From contig JAFGTT010000027.1 in assembly GCA_016933955.1 (NCBI GenBank), forward strand, positions 124,001 to 188,000: a stretch of DNA of 64,000 nt, in the 5' to 3' direction. The stretch comes from Candidatus Zixiibacteriota bacterium (GTDB taxonomy: Bacteria; Zixibacteria; MSB-5A5; GN15; PGXB01). The position numbers were made by a program, and so were the translations under genes. Numbering within the stretch: the first letter of the stretch is position 1; each line of letters begins with the position of its first letter. Of this stretch, positions 15,598 through 24,619 are shown in pieces. The notes under the pieces are model-generated. The model did no database searches, was not told where the DNA came from, and saw only the letters and a list, made by a program, of their open reading frames with translations.

Positions 15598-17964
15598 CTA
15601 ATTATTTACAACTTTTTCATGGACTTCAGGCTGTTCGATCTCTTTAAAGGGAAACAGCCGTTTCCGGAAAACAATAAACAGCGCCGGCAAAAGAATCATC
15701 GTCACCGCCCCGGAGACCATCATGATGGCGAAGAAGAATGATCCGACCGTGATATACGGCACCAGCGAGGAAAAAAACATGGGCACAAAACCGATGGCGA
15801 TTACCAGAACATTACGGGCAATGGCCCGTGCCAACCCTTCGAACATCTCCGGGTAGGTTTTCCTGAAATCACCGGTTCGTTCATGGATGTATTTCGAGCG
15901 TTTGATAAAATGAATGGCAAAGTCAATCGACAATCCAAGGGTCAGCGATGACAGTACCGCCACCGGCATATCGTACGGTTTGCCGATAAATCCGATGGCC
16001 GCATAAATGGCCATGATGGTGATGCTGAGCGGCAACATCGACAGGAACCCGAGCAGGACGGAGCGGAAAAGGAAAATCATCATGACAAAAACCACGACAA
16101 ACGAACTCAGCAAGGCCGAGCGCATCCCCCCTACCATTTTCTCCTGCCAGACTATGTTGACATAGGGCAGTCCGGCCCAGTTAATATTCATTCCTTCCGG
16201 AAGCGGATTTGCGGCAAGAAACCGATCCAGGCTGTCAACTACTGACTTAACCGACTGGTTATCCCCTTCCCGCATCTGGACCCAGATATTGGCCTTGCGA
16301 TAATCCTGAGTAACGAATTTGAATAAGTCCTCCGGGTTTCCGCCCGAAATCTCGAACAGGAATAAATCCTGGGCCACCTCGTCCTGGTTACCGGGAATGG
16401 CAAATCTGGAGCTGTCGCCATCGAACAATTCATAACTGACTTTCTTGACGACATCGGTCAATCCGGTGGTCGAGCCGATCACCCCATTCTTTTCCAGAGA
16501 CCGCTGCATTCTCTCGATATATCGCAGGGTCTCCGGATTCTTCATGGCATCATCTTCACCGCCATCCAGAACCAGGTAATTCATATAAGTCCCGGCCAGA
16601 TGTTTATTTAAAGTCGCATCGGCCACCCGCAAAGGATGGTTTTCTTTGAACCATTTGACGGGGTTATCATTGACTATTATCATCTTCAGTCCGATAGCGG
16701 CGACCACAATAATCACCGATGTCCCCAGCAGAATAGCCTTATAATAACGGCGATCGAAGCCCCGGAAAAGGTGCATGATCCTGGCCAGCAGGCCATGGCC
16801 ATCCTCTTTAATCTTGCCGAAATTCCTGAGGGTTTTATCGGATATTAAAACCGCAAAGGCCGGATTGAAGGTGATTGATAAAAACCATGCCACGGCGATT
16901 CCGAAGGCTACGAATATACCGAAAACCCGGACCGGCGGTATTGGTGTCATAGCCAGTGACAGGAATCCCACAATGGTCGTCGCCGTAGTAAAAAGAATAG
17001 GGATAAAAAGCTCTTCAATAGTGTTGCGGATAGTCGTCTTTTTGTGTTTGTATTTCTGGTACCGGTCATGAAATTCCGAAATGATATGAATGGAGCTGAG
17101 AACGGCAATGGGAATCAGAAAGATCGGGATCATGGAACTCATTATATGAACCGTGTTGCCGGTCATAATCAAAAGCCCCATAGCCCAGATGACCGAAGAC
17201 ACCGCCACAATCATCGGAGCCAGGACAATCTTGAAATTTTTAAAGAAAGCCAGCATCAGCAGGAATATGATTAAACCGGCCAGCGGGGCGCTGACCGCCA
17301 TCTGCCGGAACATCTCAGCCCCGAAACTGTCCTCGGCTAACGGTAAACCGGCAATGAAATATTTCTCCCCGGTGGAATATTTATCTATAATGGTTTGAAT
17401 TTCCCCGGCGATACGATGCGACATATTCTTGGCCTCGATAGGCACGAACATGGCAATCGCTTCACCGTCATCCGAGGCCAGTTTACCGCGCAAAATCGGA
17501 TTATCCTTAATCCGGCTTAAAATGAATTGCGCCTGGGCATCACTTTCCGGTTCTTTTTCCAGGAGCGGCCTGACAGTCATAATCCCGTCTCTCTGAATGA
17601 TATCATCGACAAATGAAGGAGCCAGAATATCGTCGGCAATGACTCCGTCGATATTGGCGACCTCCTGCATAATATGGTACACATTGGTCAGGATCTGTTT
17701 GTTAAAGGCACCCTTCTCATCAACAACACCGACCGCTATGAAATCATGAATGGCGAATTCCTCTTTGACCTGATGATCGAAAACCCGCGCCGGCTCGTGC
17801 GCTTCAAGCATATTTTCCGGATCGGTGTCGATTTTAATATTGGGCAGTTGAGCCGCAAAGAATACGGTGATAATCAAAACCCCGAAAATAACGACCCACG
17901 GGTTGTTAATTGAAAATTCCGTAAAAATTTTTCTCACTTTCAAATCCTTTCCGATTTTTGGCAT
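15598..17964 (-). CDS. RND-superfamily exporter (MMPL type)
   Basis: The 788-residue inner-membrane protein has the twofold RND plan. A first helix ('PWVVIFGVLIITVFFAAQL') is followed by a large periplasmic loop and five helices, and the pattern repeats in the second half. The family segments 'IDFAIHFIKRSKYIHERTG' and 'HIISEFHDRYQKYKHKKTT' are seen. MMPL-type members move lipids or other hydrophobic molecules. The operon with a LolA-like carrier and a barrel points to transport towards the outer membrane. The ATG at 17964 has a weak ribosome site; an in-frame GTG at 17937 has GGAAAGG upstream and may be the true start. A promoter is seen at 18051-18079. Confidence 0.85.
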   Translation of the reverse strand: MPKIGKDLKVRKIFTEFSINNPWVVIFGVLIITVFFAAQLPNIKIDTDPENMLEAHEPARVFDHQVKEEFAIHDFIAVGVVDEKGAFNKQILTNVYHIMQEVANIDGVIADDILAPSFVDDIIQRDGIMTVRPLLEKEPESDAQAQFILSRIKDNPILRGKLASDDGEAIAMFVPIEAKNMSHRIAGEIQTIIDKYSTGEKYFIAGLPLAEDSFGAEMFRQMAVSAPLAGLIIFLLMLAFFKNFKIVLAPMIVAVSSVIWAMGLLIMTGNTVHIMSSMIPIFLIPIAVLSSIHIISEFHDRYQKYKHKKTTIRNTIEELFIPILFTTATTIVGFLSLAMTPIPPVRVFGIFVAFGIAVAWFLSITFNPAFAVLISDKTLRNFGKIKEDGHGLLARIMHLFRGFDRRYYKAILLGTSVIIVVAAIGLKMIIVNDNPVKWFKENHPLRVADATLNKHLAGTYMNYLVLDGGEDDAMKNPETLRYIERMQRSLEKNGVIGSTTGLTDVVKKVSYELFDGDSSRFAIPGNQDEVAQDLFLFEISGGNPEDLFKFVTQDYRKANIWVQMREGDNQSVKSVVDSLDRFLAANPLPEGMNINWAGLPYVNIVWQEKMVGGMRSALLSSFVVVFVMMIFLFRSVLLGFLSMLPLSITIMAIYAAIGFIGKPYDMPVAVLSSLTLGLSIDFAIHFIKRSKYIHERTGDFRKTYPEMFEGLARAIARNVLVIAIGFVPMFFSSLVPYITVGSFFFAIMMVSGAVTMILLPALFIVFRKRLFPFKEIEQPEVHEKVVNN

Positions 17965-18050
17965 TTAGTCCATTAGATAGGATTTCAAAGGAAACGATTC
18001 AAAATTTATACAAATTTTGTTTTGTTTTATAAGGTGTTGTATTTAAATGG

Positions 18051-18079
18051 ATTATAATACGACCGGGGTCGGCAACCAA
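18051..18079 (-). promoter_or_regulatory. Promoter for the RND exporter operon
   Basis: On the minus strand TTGGTT (18079-18074) and a consensus TATAAT (18056-18051) are 17 bases apart, about 90 bases before the exporter start. Confidence 0.45.
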
Positions 18080-18176
18080 GTATTCCGGCCCTGGTGGAAT
18101 ATTTTTTAATATATAAAATAATAAATTGGGTTTGGAGAAATACCGACTGCGCGGTGGATTTGAGATAGCCTAAAAG

Positions 18177-18428
18177 CTATCTTTTTTTCTTGAATTTCTT
18201 TTCCCAGCGTTGCCGAATGGCATCGGATAGCCGCTCTTCAAGCTCCCTGGGAAGAGGCTTTTTCCGGCCTTCCCGGCATAGAATTACGGTTTGACGCAGG
18301 GTATCGACCATAATCCGGCAGTCTTTGCATTCTTTGAGATGTTGTTCCAGCTCAAAACAGAGCGACTCATCGATCTCGCCGTCAATATAGTCGCATATAT
18401 GCTGGATATGCTTCTTACAGCTTTTCAA
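18177..18428 (-). CDS. Anti-sigma factor with zf-HC2 zinc finger
   Basis: The 83-residue product has the zf-HC2 pattern 'HICDYIDGEIDE...ELEQHLKECKDC' (His and Cys-x2-Cys zinc ligands), as in the N-terminal domain of ECF anti-sigma factors. There is no transmembrane helix, so it would be soluble, like short ZAS proteins. It overlaps the sigma factor gene by 14 bases, the usual arrangement for a cognate pair. The signal it senses is unknown. Confidence 0.85.
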   Translation of the reverse strand: MKSCKKHIQHICDYIDGEIDESLCFELEQHLKECKDCRIMVDTLRQTVILCREGRKKPLPRELEERLSDAIRQRWEKKFKKKR

Positions 18429-18999
18429 CTTTCCTCTCCTTGAGGATCCGGGTTATTTTATCTCTAAGAGCCAGCCGGGCCCTGAGAATTCGAGATTTTG
18501 CGGCCGGCAACGAAAGCCCGCTCATCCGGGCCACCTCTTTGATTGGCATATCTTCCATATAGCGAAGAATAAAGGGCATGCTGTACTTATAAGGCATATC
18601 GGCCAGGGCATCCTCTATTATGGCCTGCAATTGTTTTTCTTCCAGAATCTTGTGCGGATCGCCCCAATCAAACAAAGCCTCACTTCCATTCTGATGAGAA
18701 CCCGGCAAATAATCCTCCAAAGGTTTTAAAGTATGTTGCCTTCGACTGCCCATATGAGCTCGAATCGAGTTTAAGGCAATGGCATAAAGCCAGGTTCCGA
18801 ATGATGATTCCATTCGAAACCGGTCTATTTTATCCACCGCCTTAATGAAAGTTTCCTGCACAATATCTTCCGCATCTTCCCGGTTGCCGGTAACTTTGAT
18901 TGCCAACCGGTATATTTTATCCTGCTGGTCCATGATAAGGCGGTTGAAAGCATCGAAATCGCCGCCCCGGGCCAGTTTTACAAGTTCCTTTTCATTCAT
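18415..18999 (-). CDS. ECF (extracytoplasmic function) RNA polymerase sigma factor
   Basis: The 194-residue product has sigma region 2 ('NREDAEDIVQETFIKAVDKI', then 'SSFGTWLYAIALNSIRAHM') and region 4 ('MPIKEVARMSGLSLPAAKSR', a helix-turn-helix). There is no region 3, which defines the ECF class. The cognate anti-sigma gene overlaps it. The RND exporter operon begins 212 bases downstream on the same strand and is a candidate target, though no shared promoter motif can be shown from this window. Confidence 0.92.
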   Translation of the reverse strand: MNEKELVKLARGGDFDAFNRLIMDQQDKIYRLAIKVTGNREDAEDIVQETFIKAVDKIDRFRMESSFGTWLYAIALNSIRAHMGSRRQHTLKPLEDYLPGSHQNGSEALFDWGDPHKILEEKQLQAIIEDALADMPYKYSMPFILRYMEDMPIKEVARMSGLSLPAAKSRILRARLALRDKITRILKERKVEKL

Positions 19000-19007
19000 T
19001 GGATAAA

Positions 19008-19036
19008 AATATAGAATAAACGATTCAAAAAAACAA
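19008..19036 (-). promoter_or_regulatory. Possible promoter for the sigma factor gene, giving a near-leaderless transcript
   Basis: On the minus strand TTGTTT (19036-19031) and TATATT (19013-19008) are 17 bases apart. The expected start of transcription falls within a few bases of the ATG at 18999, so the mRNA would be almost leaderless. Confidence 0.35.
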
Positions 19037-19064
19037 CCGCGTTAAGTCCGGCGCGACAATCAGG

Positions 19065-20438
19065 TCAAACCTTGACATTAAGCCATTGCCCGCGGCGATA
19101 ATACCAATAAAATGCGGATACGGAAATCAGGGCGGCGGCACTTATGGACCACCAAACAGCGTTCTGATCGAAATTGAAAACCTGAGTCAGAATATAAATG
19201 GTCGGGATTTGTATCAACCAGGCATTACCAGCGTTGATAATCATGGCGGGGGTATTCATGCCCACCCCGGAATAGATTTGCTCCAGCATGATAAAGACCC
19301 CGATAAACGGGAAACTGATGGAGAGAATACGAAGCAAATGAACACCGTGCCCGATGGTTTCGGGGTCATGAAAGTACAGTGACAGGATTAGAGGCGCAAA
19401 AATAAAAACAGCCAACCCCATCAGGATCATAATTCCGACTGACATAAGCAGAGCCTGATTGGCCGTTTTCAGGGCCCGCTCTTTCTTGCCGGCACCCAGA
19501 TTATGTCCGATCAGCGAGGCCAGACCAAGACCGATTCCGACCAGCACCGAAATCCCGATTGCCGAAATCTGCATCCCGACTCCATATGCGGCTATAACCG
19601 AATTGCCGAATACCGCAATCATGGGCATCACCAATAACCTGGCCCCGGAATAAGACAGTTCCCCGATCCAGTGCGGGACACCGATCCTGACAATCTTTAT
19701 CATGGTCTTAATCGACATCGGAATCTTGCCCTTCAGACTGAGCCGGACATTGGTAGCCCTGGAATAGAACAACCCGACACCGACCAGGAAGGTGATGGTG
19801 TATGACGTGACCGATGCCACCGCGGCCCCGGTCACTCCCAGTTCCGGGAAAATCCAGTATCCATAAATAAAAAGCGGATCGAGAACCAGGTTTAATAGCG
19901 TAGAGCCAATCATCAGACCCATCGCCATATTGGGATTGGCAACACTCCTGAGGGCCGTGTAAACGGAATAAACGCTGAGAGAAAATCCCATCCCCAAAAA
20001 TATTATCTTGCCGTATTCGGCACTTAGGGCGATGGTTTCTCCCCTGGCGCCGCCCCAGTATACCAGTTGATCGGTCAGGAAAAATCCGATCAATCCCAGG
20101 AGCATTCCGGTGCACCATTTGAGAATAAAAGTCTCCTTGATAGCCGTTTCGGTGGCATCATAATTTTTCTCTCCATACCGTCGTGAAATAATCGCCACCG
20201 AGCCGGGTCCGACCAGACCATTGAACGAAAAGAAAACCCAGGAAATATTGGAATAAATGGTTACCGCGGCAACGGCCGTTTCCCGTTCGGGAAGGTGTGC
20301 CAGCCACCACATATCGACCATATAATATATATGATTGGCCAGAAAACCGATCATGGAAGGAATCCCCATTTTAAAAATGGATTGAATAATGGAACCTTCA
20401 GTATGATCGACCGGTTTCTTTCTCAATACGTCAGCCAT
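19065..20438 (-). CDS. MATE-family multidrug/metabolite exporter
   Basis: The 457-residue product has about twelve transmembrane helices in the MATE arrangement. Family segments are 'IPSMIGFLANHIYYMVDMWW' in helix 1, 'LRSVANPNMAMGLMIGSTLL' before the fifth helix and 'LGLASLIGHNLGAGKKERAL' in the second half. MATE proteins export cationic compounds using Na+ or H+. I start at the ATG at 20438; an in-frame TTG at 20453 is less likely. It is probably a single-gene unit. The substrate cannot be predicted. Confidence 0.9.
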   Translation of the reverse strand: MADVLRKKPVDHTEGSIIQSIFKMGIPSMIGFLANHIYYMVDMWWLAHLPERETAVAAVTIYSNISWVFFSFNGLVGPGSVAIISRRYGEKNYDATETAIKETFILKWCTGMLLGLIGFFLTDQLVYWGGARGETIALSAEYGKIIFLGMGFSLSVYSVYTALRSVANPNMAMGLMIGSTLLNLVLDPLFIYGYWIFPELGVTGAAVASVTSYTITFLVGVGLFYSRATNVRLSLKGKIPMSIKTMIKIVRIGVPHWIGELSYSGARLLVMPMIAVFGNSVIAAYGVGMQISAIGISVLVGIGLGLASLIGHNLGAGKKERALKTANQALLMSVGIMILMGLAVFIFAPLILSLYFHDPETIGHGVHLLRILSISFPFIGVFIMLEQIYSGVGMNTPAMIINAGNAWLIQIPTIYILTQVFNFDQNAVWWSISAAALISVSAFYWYYRRGQWLNVKV

Positions 20439-20600
20439 TATATAATCCGGCAATTAAATATTATAATATACTGCATTTATAAAGGGGTGGTTGCGAATTT
20501 TATCGCGGCATGTAAATATCTTGGATGTCTGCGGGACTTCTTAAAATCAAGGATGCCAGCCACCGAAAGGAGCCATCATACCATATGATGCGCGCCTGTT

Positions 20601-20849
20601 TCAACTGAAGACAGTTATCAGGATGGCGACCCATATTATGGCGGTGGCTATTATTCCCGATGGCTTATTCTTGCCGATAATCAGGGCCATAGCTGAAAAT
20701 ACCAGACCCAGCCCCAAACGCATTGAAAGCCTGGCTAGAAAATTTATATTCAGCGCATCCGCGAGTAGAATAATCCCTGATAGAAGTAACGAGGTGTAAA
20801 TCAGCCAGAGGAGTTTTCCCTGGCCACCGTTTTGAGCCTGATCAGTCAT
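20601..20849 (-). CDS. Small three-helix membrane protein of the murein-peptide operon
   Basis: The 82-residue product has three hydrophobic segments ('LLWLIYTSLLLSGIILLAD', 'LSMRLGLGLVFSAMALIIG' and 'IIATAIIWVAILITVF'). I recognise no family. Its start overlaps the end of the amidase gene by 8 bases, which supports real translation and operon membership. It is the last gene of the operon. Confidence 0.65.
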   Translation of the reverse strand: MTDQAQNGGQGKLLWLIYTSLLLSGIILLADALNINFLARLSMRLGLGLVFSAMALIIGKNKPSGIIATAIIWVAILITVFS

Positions 20850-22719
20850 GGTCGTATTCCTCCAGAAATTTTTCTATTCCTTTTCTGATAGCCCGGGCTA
20901 GTCGATTTTGAAATTTGGTTGATCGAAGCATGGCCTCATGCTCCGGCAAAATTATAAAGGCGCATTCAACCAATACTGCCGGATACTGCGTCGGCCTGTT
21001 GACTGCCAGATTGCCGTGATATAGCCCGTAATCCTCGAGTTTGGATTCTCTGATCAATTCCTTTTGAATACACCTGGCCAGGCCTATTGAATGGGGATGA
21101 TAATAGTATGTCGAAACGCCGTGATTTACCAGTGGATTCACCCCGTCAGGAAGCGCATTATTGTGAATTGAAATAAACAGGTCGGCATCATATGCCACCG
21201 CGATTTCCGGCCGCATGGACAGGGGCAAATCGGACATATCTTCCCTGGTCATCACTACCCGGGCTCCCCGTTTGACCAGTTCCTTCTTTAAAGCCAGGGC
21301 AATATTCAAATTGGCCGTAGCTTCTGTCAATCCTGTGGGTCCTATAGCACCCGGATCAAGGGAATGACCTGGGTCAATTACAATTATTTTATCCTTCAAT
21401 CTATCAATATCTTGTGGCGGTTTATTAATATTTAACTTTAATGTGTTTCCATCATAATAAATATCATAACCCCATACCGCCTTTCTGAAGGCGAACTTCA
21501 GGTTATATAATCCCGGCTCCTCCTGGCTCCAGGTCACCAGCTCAAGGTCTTTATCTCTGAAATCATACCTGATCCAATCAGTATCCGAGGCAACGCCATA
21601 AAGACTGATAACCAAATGATGATCGTCCGTTTCCTCGACCCGAAAGGGATGCCTCTCCGAAAGGGGCATCTCCACGGTCAGGCAATCTTTACCTGCAAAA
21701 GCCCGGATTGATTTCAGGAGGGATTTCGGAGACGGCAGACCTTTTTTTAGAAATTTAATAGAATTGATATTAACCCATCCGAATTGCGTTTCCGATAGTT
21801 TCAATTTCACCCAATCCCCTTCCCGCCCGACAGCCATAGCTTTAACCCCTTTTGGCTGAAATATTGCCAGATATCCCTGACGCGGTCCGATCCGCATAAT
21901 TTGGACCGAATCGGTGAATTCTACCAAACATGGATAATTGTCGGGATTGATAATGACAAAAAATCGCGAACTGTCGATTGTCCGATCATTTTTGAATTTA
22001 AGCAATTCCAGTGAGCCAAAATCGAGATCCTCAAGCGAGCGCGACATGGTCCTGCCCCACATTTCCAGAAAACTCGGAGCCCGGAGATGATAAATCACTC
22101 GGCTGGAATCGACCAGGCATTTGTCATCGATATCGAGGTACCCGCTGTAATACCCTTTTATTTTTAATGATTCCGGGACTGCTCCCGATCCGAAAACAGC
22201 TTCACCCCAGAATGGTTGAATCCGCGGTGGCCCTTCGGCCATCGGAACCGATTCGATATACCCCGGAATCGAAAAATAGGCGAAACACCCGGGGGTAGCC
22301 TGTATTTCGACTCGAAGTTGATCTCCCCTTCCAAGAATCATGTTTCCGCTGGTTCTGGTTTTATCGATTATAACCAGGCTATCGTAGGGCAGTGATTTCA
22401 TGGGTTGGGGAACTAACACCGGCCAGCCAAGAAAAGTTGTATCATAACCATTTACCGCTTCCAATTCAAAATCGAATGGTCCCGGGTTAAGGGGAAGGAA
22501 GGCTATAAAACCGCCATCCCTGTGTACATTGATATTGACTCCGTTAATTTCGAGCGTCGATCCGGGTGTCACCGATCCCAGGATAAAAGTTGAATCCACC
22601 GCCCCGATGGGACTTCCCTTTTTGGGGTAAATCACCTTTATAATGGGTTGTGCCGATACCACGACAGCCGAAATCAGCAGTATTGCAAAAATAACTGGTA
22701 GCCTGAATATTCTAATCAT
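20842..22719 (-). CDS. N-acetylmuramoyl-L-alanine amidase with N-terminal SH3-like and AMIN-like regions
   Basis: The 625-residue product has a signal peptide (residues 1-23). It then has a beta-rich Ig-like region, an SH3-like region (around 'GWVNINSIKFL') and an AMIN-like region. A C-terminal Amidase_3 domain starts near residue 445: 'IVIDPGHSLDPGAIGPTGL', 'TEATANLNIAL', 'DADLFISIHNNALPDG' and 'PAVLVECAFIILPEHEAM'. These carry the zinc-binding His/Glu residues and catalytic Glu. It cleaves between MurNAc and the stem peptide in the periplasm. Its start overlaps the end of the epimerase gene by 8 bases, in an operon with an NlpC/P60 peptidase. Confidence 0.92.
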   Translation of the reverse strand: MIRIFRLPVIFAILLISAVVVSAQPIIKVIYPKKGSPIGAVDSTFILGSVTPGSTLEINGVNINVHRDGGFIAFLPLNPGPFDFELEAVNGYDTTFLGWPVLVPQPMKSLPYDSLVIIDKTRTSGNMILGRGDQLRVEIQATPGCFAYFSIPGYIESVPMAEGPPRIQPFWGEAVFGSGAVPESLKIKGYYSGYLDIDDKCLVDSSRVIYHLRAPSFLEMWGRTMSRSLEDLDFGSLELLKFKNDRTIDSSRFFVIINPDNYPCLVEFTDSVQIMRIGPRQGYLAIFQPKGVKAMAVGREGDWVKLKLSETQFGWVNINSIKFLKKGLPSPKSLLKSIRAFAGKDCLTVEMPLSERHPFRVEETDDHHLVISLYGVASDTDWIRYDFRDKDLELVTWSQEEPGLYNLKFAFRKAVWGYDIYYDGNTLKLNINKPPQDIDRLKDKIIVIDPGHSLDPGAIGPTGLTEATANLNIALALKKELVKRGARVVMTREDMSDLPLSMRPEIAVAYDADLFISIHNNALPDGVNPLVNHGVSTYYYHPHSIGLARCIQKELIRESKLEDYGLYHGNLAVNRPTQYPAVLVECAFIILPEHEAMLRSTKFQNRLARAIRKGIEKFLEEYDHD

Positions 22720-23728
22720 CTTTCCTGTACTTATCTTTTAACCGGGGTCCCCCGATAATATCTTCATCGACCGAAACTTTTTCAACATTAAATTTGATTC
22801 CGGTGGCCATATCATCGGCCAGAAGCAATGGCCCATCGAAGTCAAAATAATCTCCCAGCGACCCACAATATAATGCCGGAGCGATCCCAACCTGAGACTC
22901 AACCATACATCCGAACATAACCGCCAGTTTATCTTTTTTAGCCCGGCGGGCAATCCTGATCGCTTCCAGAATCCCCCCGGATTTGGCCATCTTGATATTC
23001 ACGCCATCAATAAAATCACAATATTTCTCGTAATCTTCCAGCCGATTTAGCCCCTCATCCATTATGAATTTCACCGAAGATCGTTTCCGAAGATATTTCC
23101 ATTCCCGGATTGATTCCGGTCCGGTCGGCTGCTCGACAATATCGACCTCGAGCCTGTTCAGGTAATGCATCATCCGTTCCGTCTTCTCCGCTGTCCAGGC
23201 CTCATTGACATCAATACGAAATCTTTTGCCGCTTATTATGTCCAATGCCTTTAAAAGATTTTCATCATTCTCGTTTCCCAGCTTTATTTTAATAATCGGG
23301 TAGGGCGAAGCGGCAATCTCGCGTACCATATTCTCAGGATCATCGAGGCTGACAGTGAAAGACGTGGATATCATCCGAGGCGGCTCAAGATCAAAAATCT
23401 CCCATGGAAAGCGTCTGTTCCGGGCCGACAGGGTGTGTACAGCCGCGGCTATCAAAGCCGCCCTGGAAACCGAATTTAAAGACATCACTTCAAGTTCTTC
23501 AAGTATCGGAAAAGTAATGGCATCCCTGCTTCGAAGAAATTCGCATCCGCTCTCCAGATCGCCTTTAATAATCGAAGAATCGGGACCATAGGCCACCGAA
23601 CCGGCCGCCTCGCCATAATACTGACCATCAAGACAAATAAAATGATTCCTTTTAATATCGGCCATCCCGGTCGCTATTCGGAATGGACGCTTGAGGGCAA
23701 GTTCCAGTGAAAAAACGGAGGTATCTAT
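22712..23728 (-). CDS. Dipeptide (L-Ala-D/L-Glu) epimerase, enolase superfamily, possible ATA start
   Basis: The product epimerises L-Ala-D-Glu from murein to L-Ala-L-Glu. It shows the enolase-superfamily signature of this family: KxK ('PYPIIKIKLGNE', about residue 148), metal ligands in 'FRIDVNEAW', 'DIVEQP' and 'FIMDEGLN', then a second lysine in 'GVNIKMAKSGG'. The first in-frame ATG (23665) would cut off the N-terminal strand. In-frame codons upstream read 'DTSVFSLELALKRPFRIATG', which fits the family N-terminus. The only initiator-like codon with a ribosome site (AGGAGG, 8 bases away) is ATA at 23728-23726, overlapping the previous stop. I therefore give 338 residues from there. Neighbours (NlpC/P60, amidase) support murein recycling. 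Confidence 0.8.
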   Translation of the reverse strand: MDTSVFSLELALKRPFRIATGMADIKRNHFICLDGQYYGEAAGSVAYGPDSSIIKGDLESGCEFLRSRDAITFPILEELEVMSLNSVSRAALIAAAVHTLSARNRRFPWEIFDLEPPRMISTSFTVSLDDPENMVREIAASPYPIIKIKLGNENDENLLKALDIISGKRFRIDVNEAWTAEKTERMMHYLNRLEVDIVEQPTGPESIREWKYLRKRSSVKFIMDEGLNRLEDYEKYCDFIDGVNIKMAKSGGILEAIRIARRAKKDKLAVMFGCMVESQVGIAPALYCGSLGDYFDFDGPLLLADDMATGIKFNVEKVSVDEDIIGGPRLKDKYRKDD

Positions 23729-24525
23729 ATTCTCAACCTCCTCGCCACAATATAGGTCCGAAATAAATCTTCGCGGAAATCGACATCACCCGGTTTGAGC
23801 GAATTTTCAGCGACCCCTCCTTCACCGAGCGAGGCATGGATTATCCGATATTTATCCAGAGCTATGGCCACATGTCCTTCAAAAAAAAGCAAGTCCCCCG
23901 GCCGGATATGATCCCGGGCGACTTTTACTCCCATCCGGCGTTGATCCCGGCTGTCGCGGGGTAACGCCAACCCGGCGGCTTTGAATAATGTCTGCACCAG
24001 GCCGGAGCAGTCTATACCGTAAGGACTGATCCCGCCCCAGAGGTAGGGCGTCCCGATAAATTTGCGGGCTTCCCTGATTATGAATGACGGCATCGAAGAG
24101 CCATCCGGTTTTACAGATAAGGAAGTCAGGTACGATTTTACTAATCGGGATACGTTATTACCGAGTAATTTGGTCTGGGCGTGGCCTTTTGCCACGCTTT
24201 CAACCCTTAAACGAGTCCCGTAAAATAAAAATGGTGGCTGAGCAGGCATATTATTCTTTAGGGGTTTCAAATTCGCCGTCAGCGAAACCACCCGGTGGGT
24301 CAACTCCCGTTCAAAACGATTAAATATTCGGCGATCAAGGATCATCAGCGCCTTTTCATCGACCCAGCCATTGTAACCGTCGCGCTGATAAACCCTGGCA
24401 TAGCCATCTCTTATACGGCCGATTTCCAACGATTCATTGTATAACAACTGGCTTTTTCTTTCCGATTGGAATCGCGGTTCGGCTCTTAAATCGGTAATAC
24501 TCCTGATAACGATACCGTACTTCAT
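23725..24525 (-). CDS. NlpC/P60-family murein endopeptidase (YkfC-like)
   Basis: The 266-residue product has SH3-like N-terminal sequence ('YARVYQRDGYNGWVDEKAL') and a C-terminal NlpC/P60 domain. The domain shows catalytic Cys173 in 'GIDCSGLVQTLF', His218 in 'FFEGHVAIAL' and His230 in 'YRIIHAS'. YkfC-type members cut the gamma-D-Glu-diaminopimelate bond and release L-Ala-D-Glu, the substrate of the epimerase encoded next. No clear signal peptide is seen (MKYGIVIRSITDLRAEP), so it probably acts in the cytoplasm on imported peptides. It is the first gene of the operon and its stop overlaps the presumed start of the epimerase. Confidence 0.9.
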   Translation of the reverse strand: MKYGIVIRSITDLRAEPRFQSERKSQLLYNESLEIGRIRDGYARVYQRDGYNGWVDEKALMILDRRIFNRFERELTHRVVSLTANLKPLKNNMPAQPPFLFYGTRLRVESVAKGHAQTKLLGNNVSRLVKSYLTSLSVKPDGSSMPSFIIREARKFIGTPYLWGGISPYGIDCSGLVQTLFKAAGLALPRDSRDQRRMGVKVARDHIRPGDLLFFEGHVAIALDKYRIIHASLGEGGVAENSLKPGDVDFREDLFRTYIVARRLRI

Positions 24526-24562
24526 ACCATTAAATTATGTACACTGCCGCAACATGAAACAA

Positions 24563-24599
24563 TAAAAAAAAGCCGGACGGTTCAAAAAAACCGCCCGGC
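24563..24599 (-). terminator. Rho-independent terminator after the PorV-like gene
   Basis: On the minus strand GCCGGGCGGTT and AACCGTCCGGC form an 11-bp stem with one G-U pair, followed by a long T-run (plus-strand A-run at 24563-24571). Confidence 0.85.
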
Positions 24600-24619
24600 C
24601 GTTGTTAACACAAAGGGAG

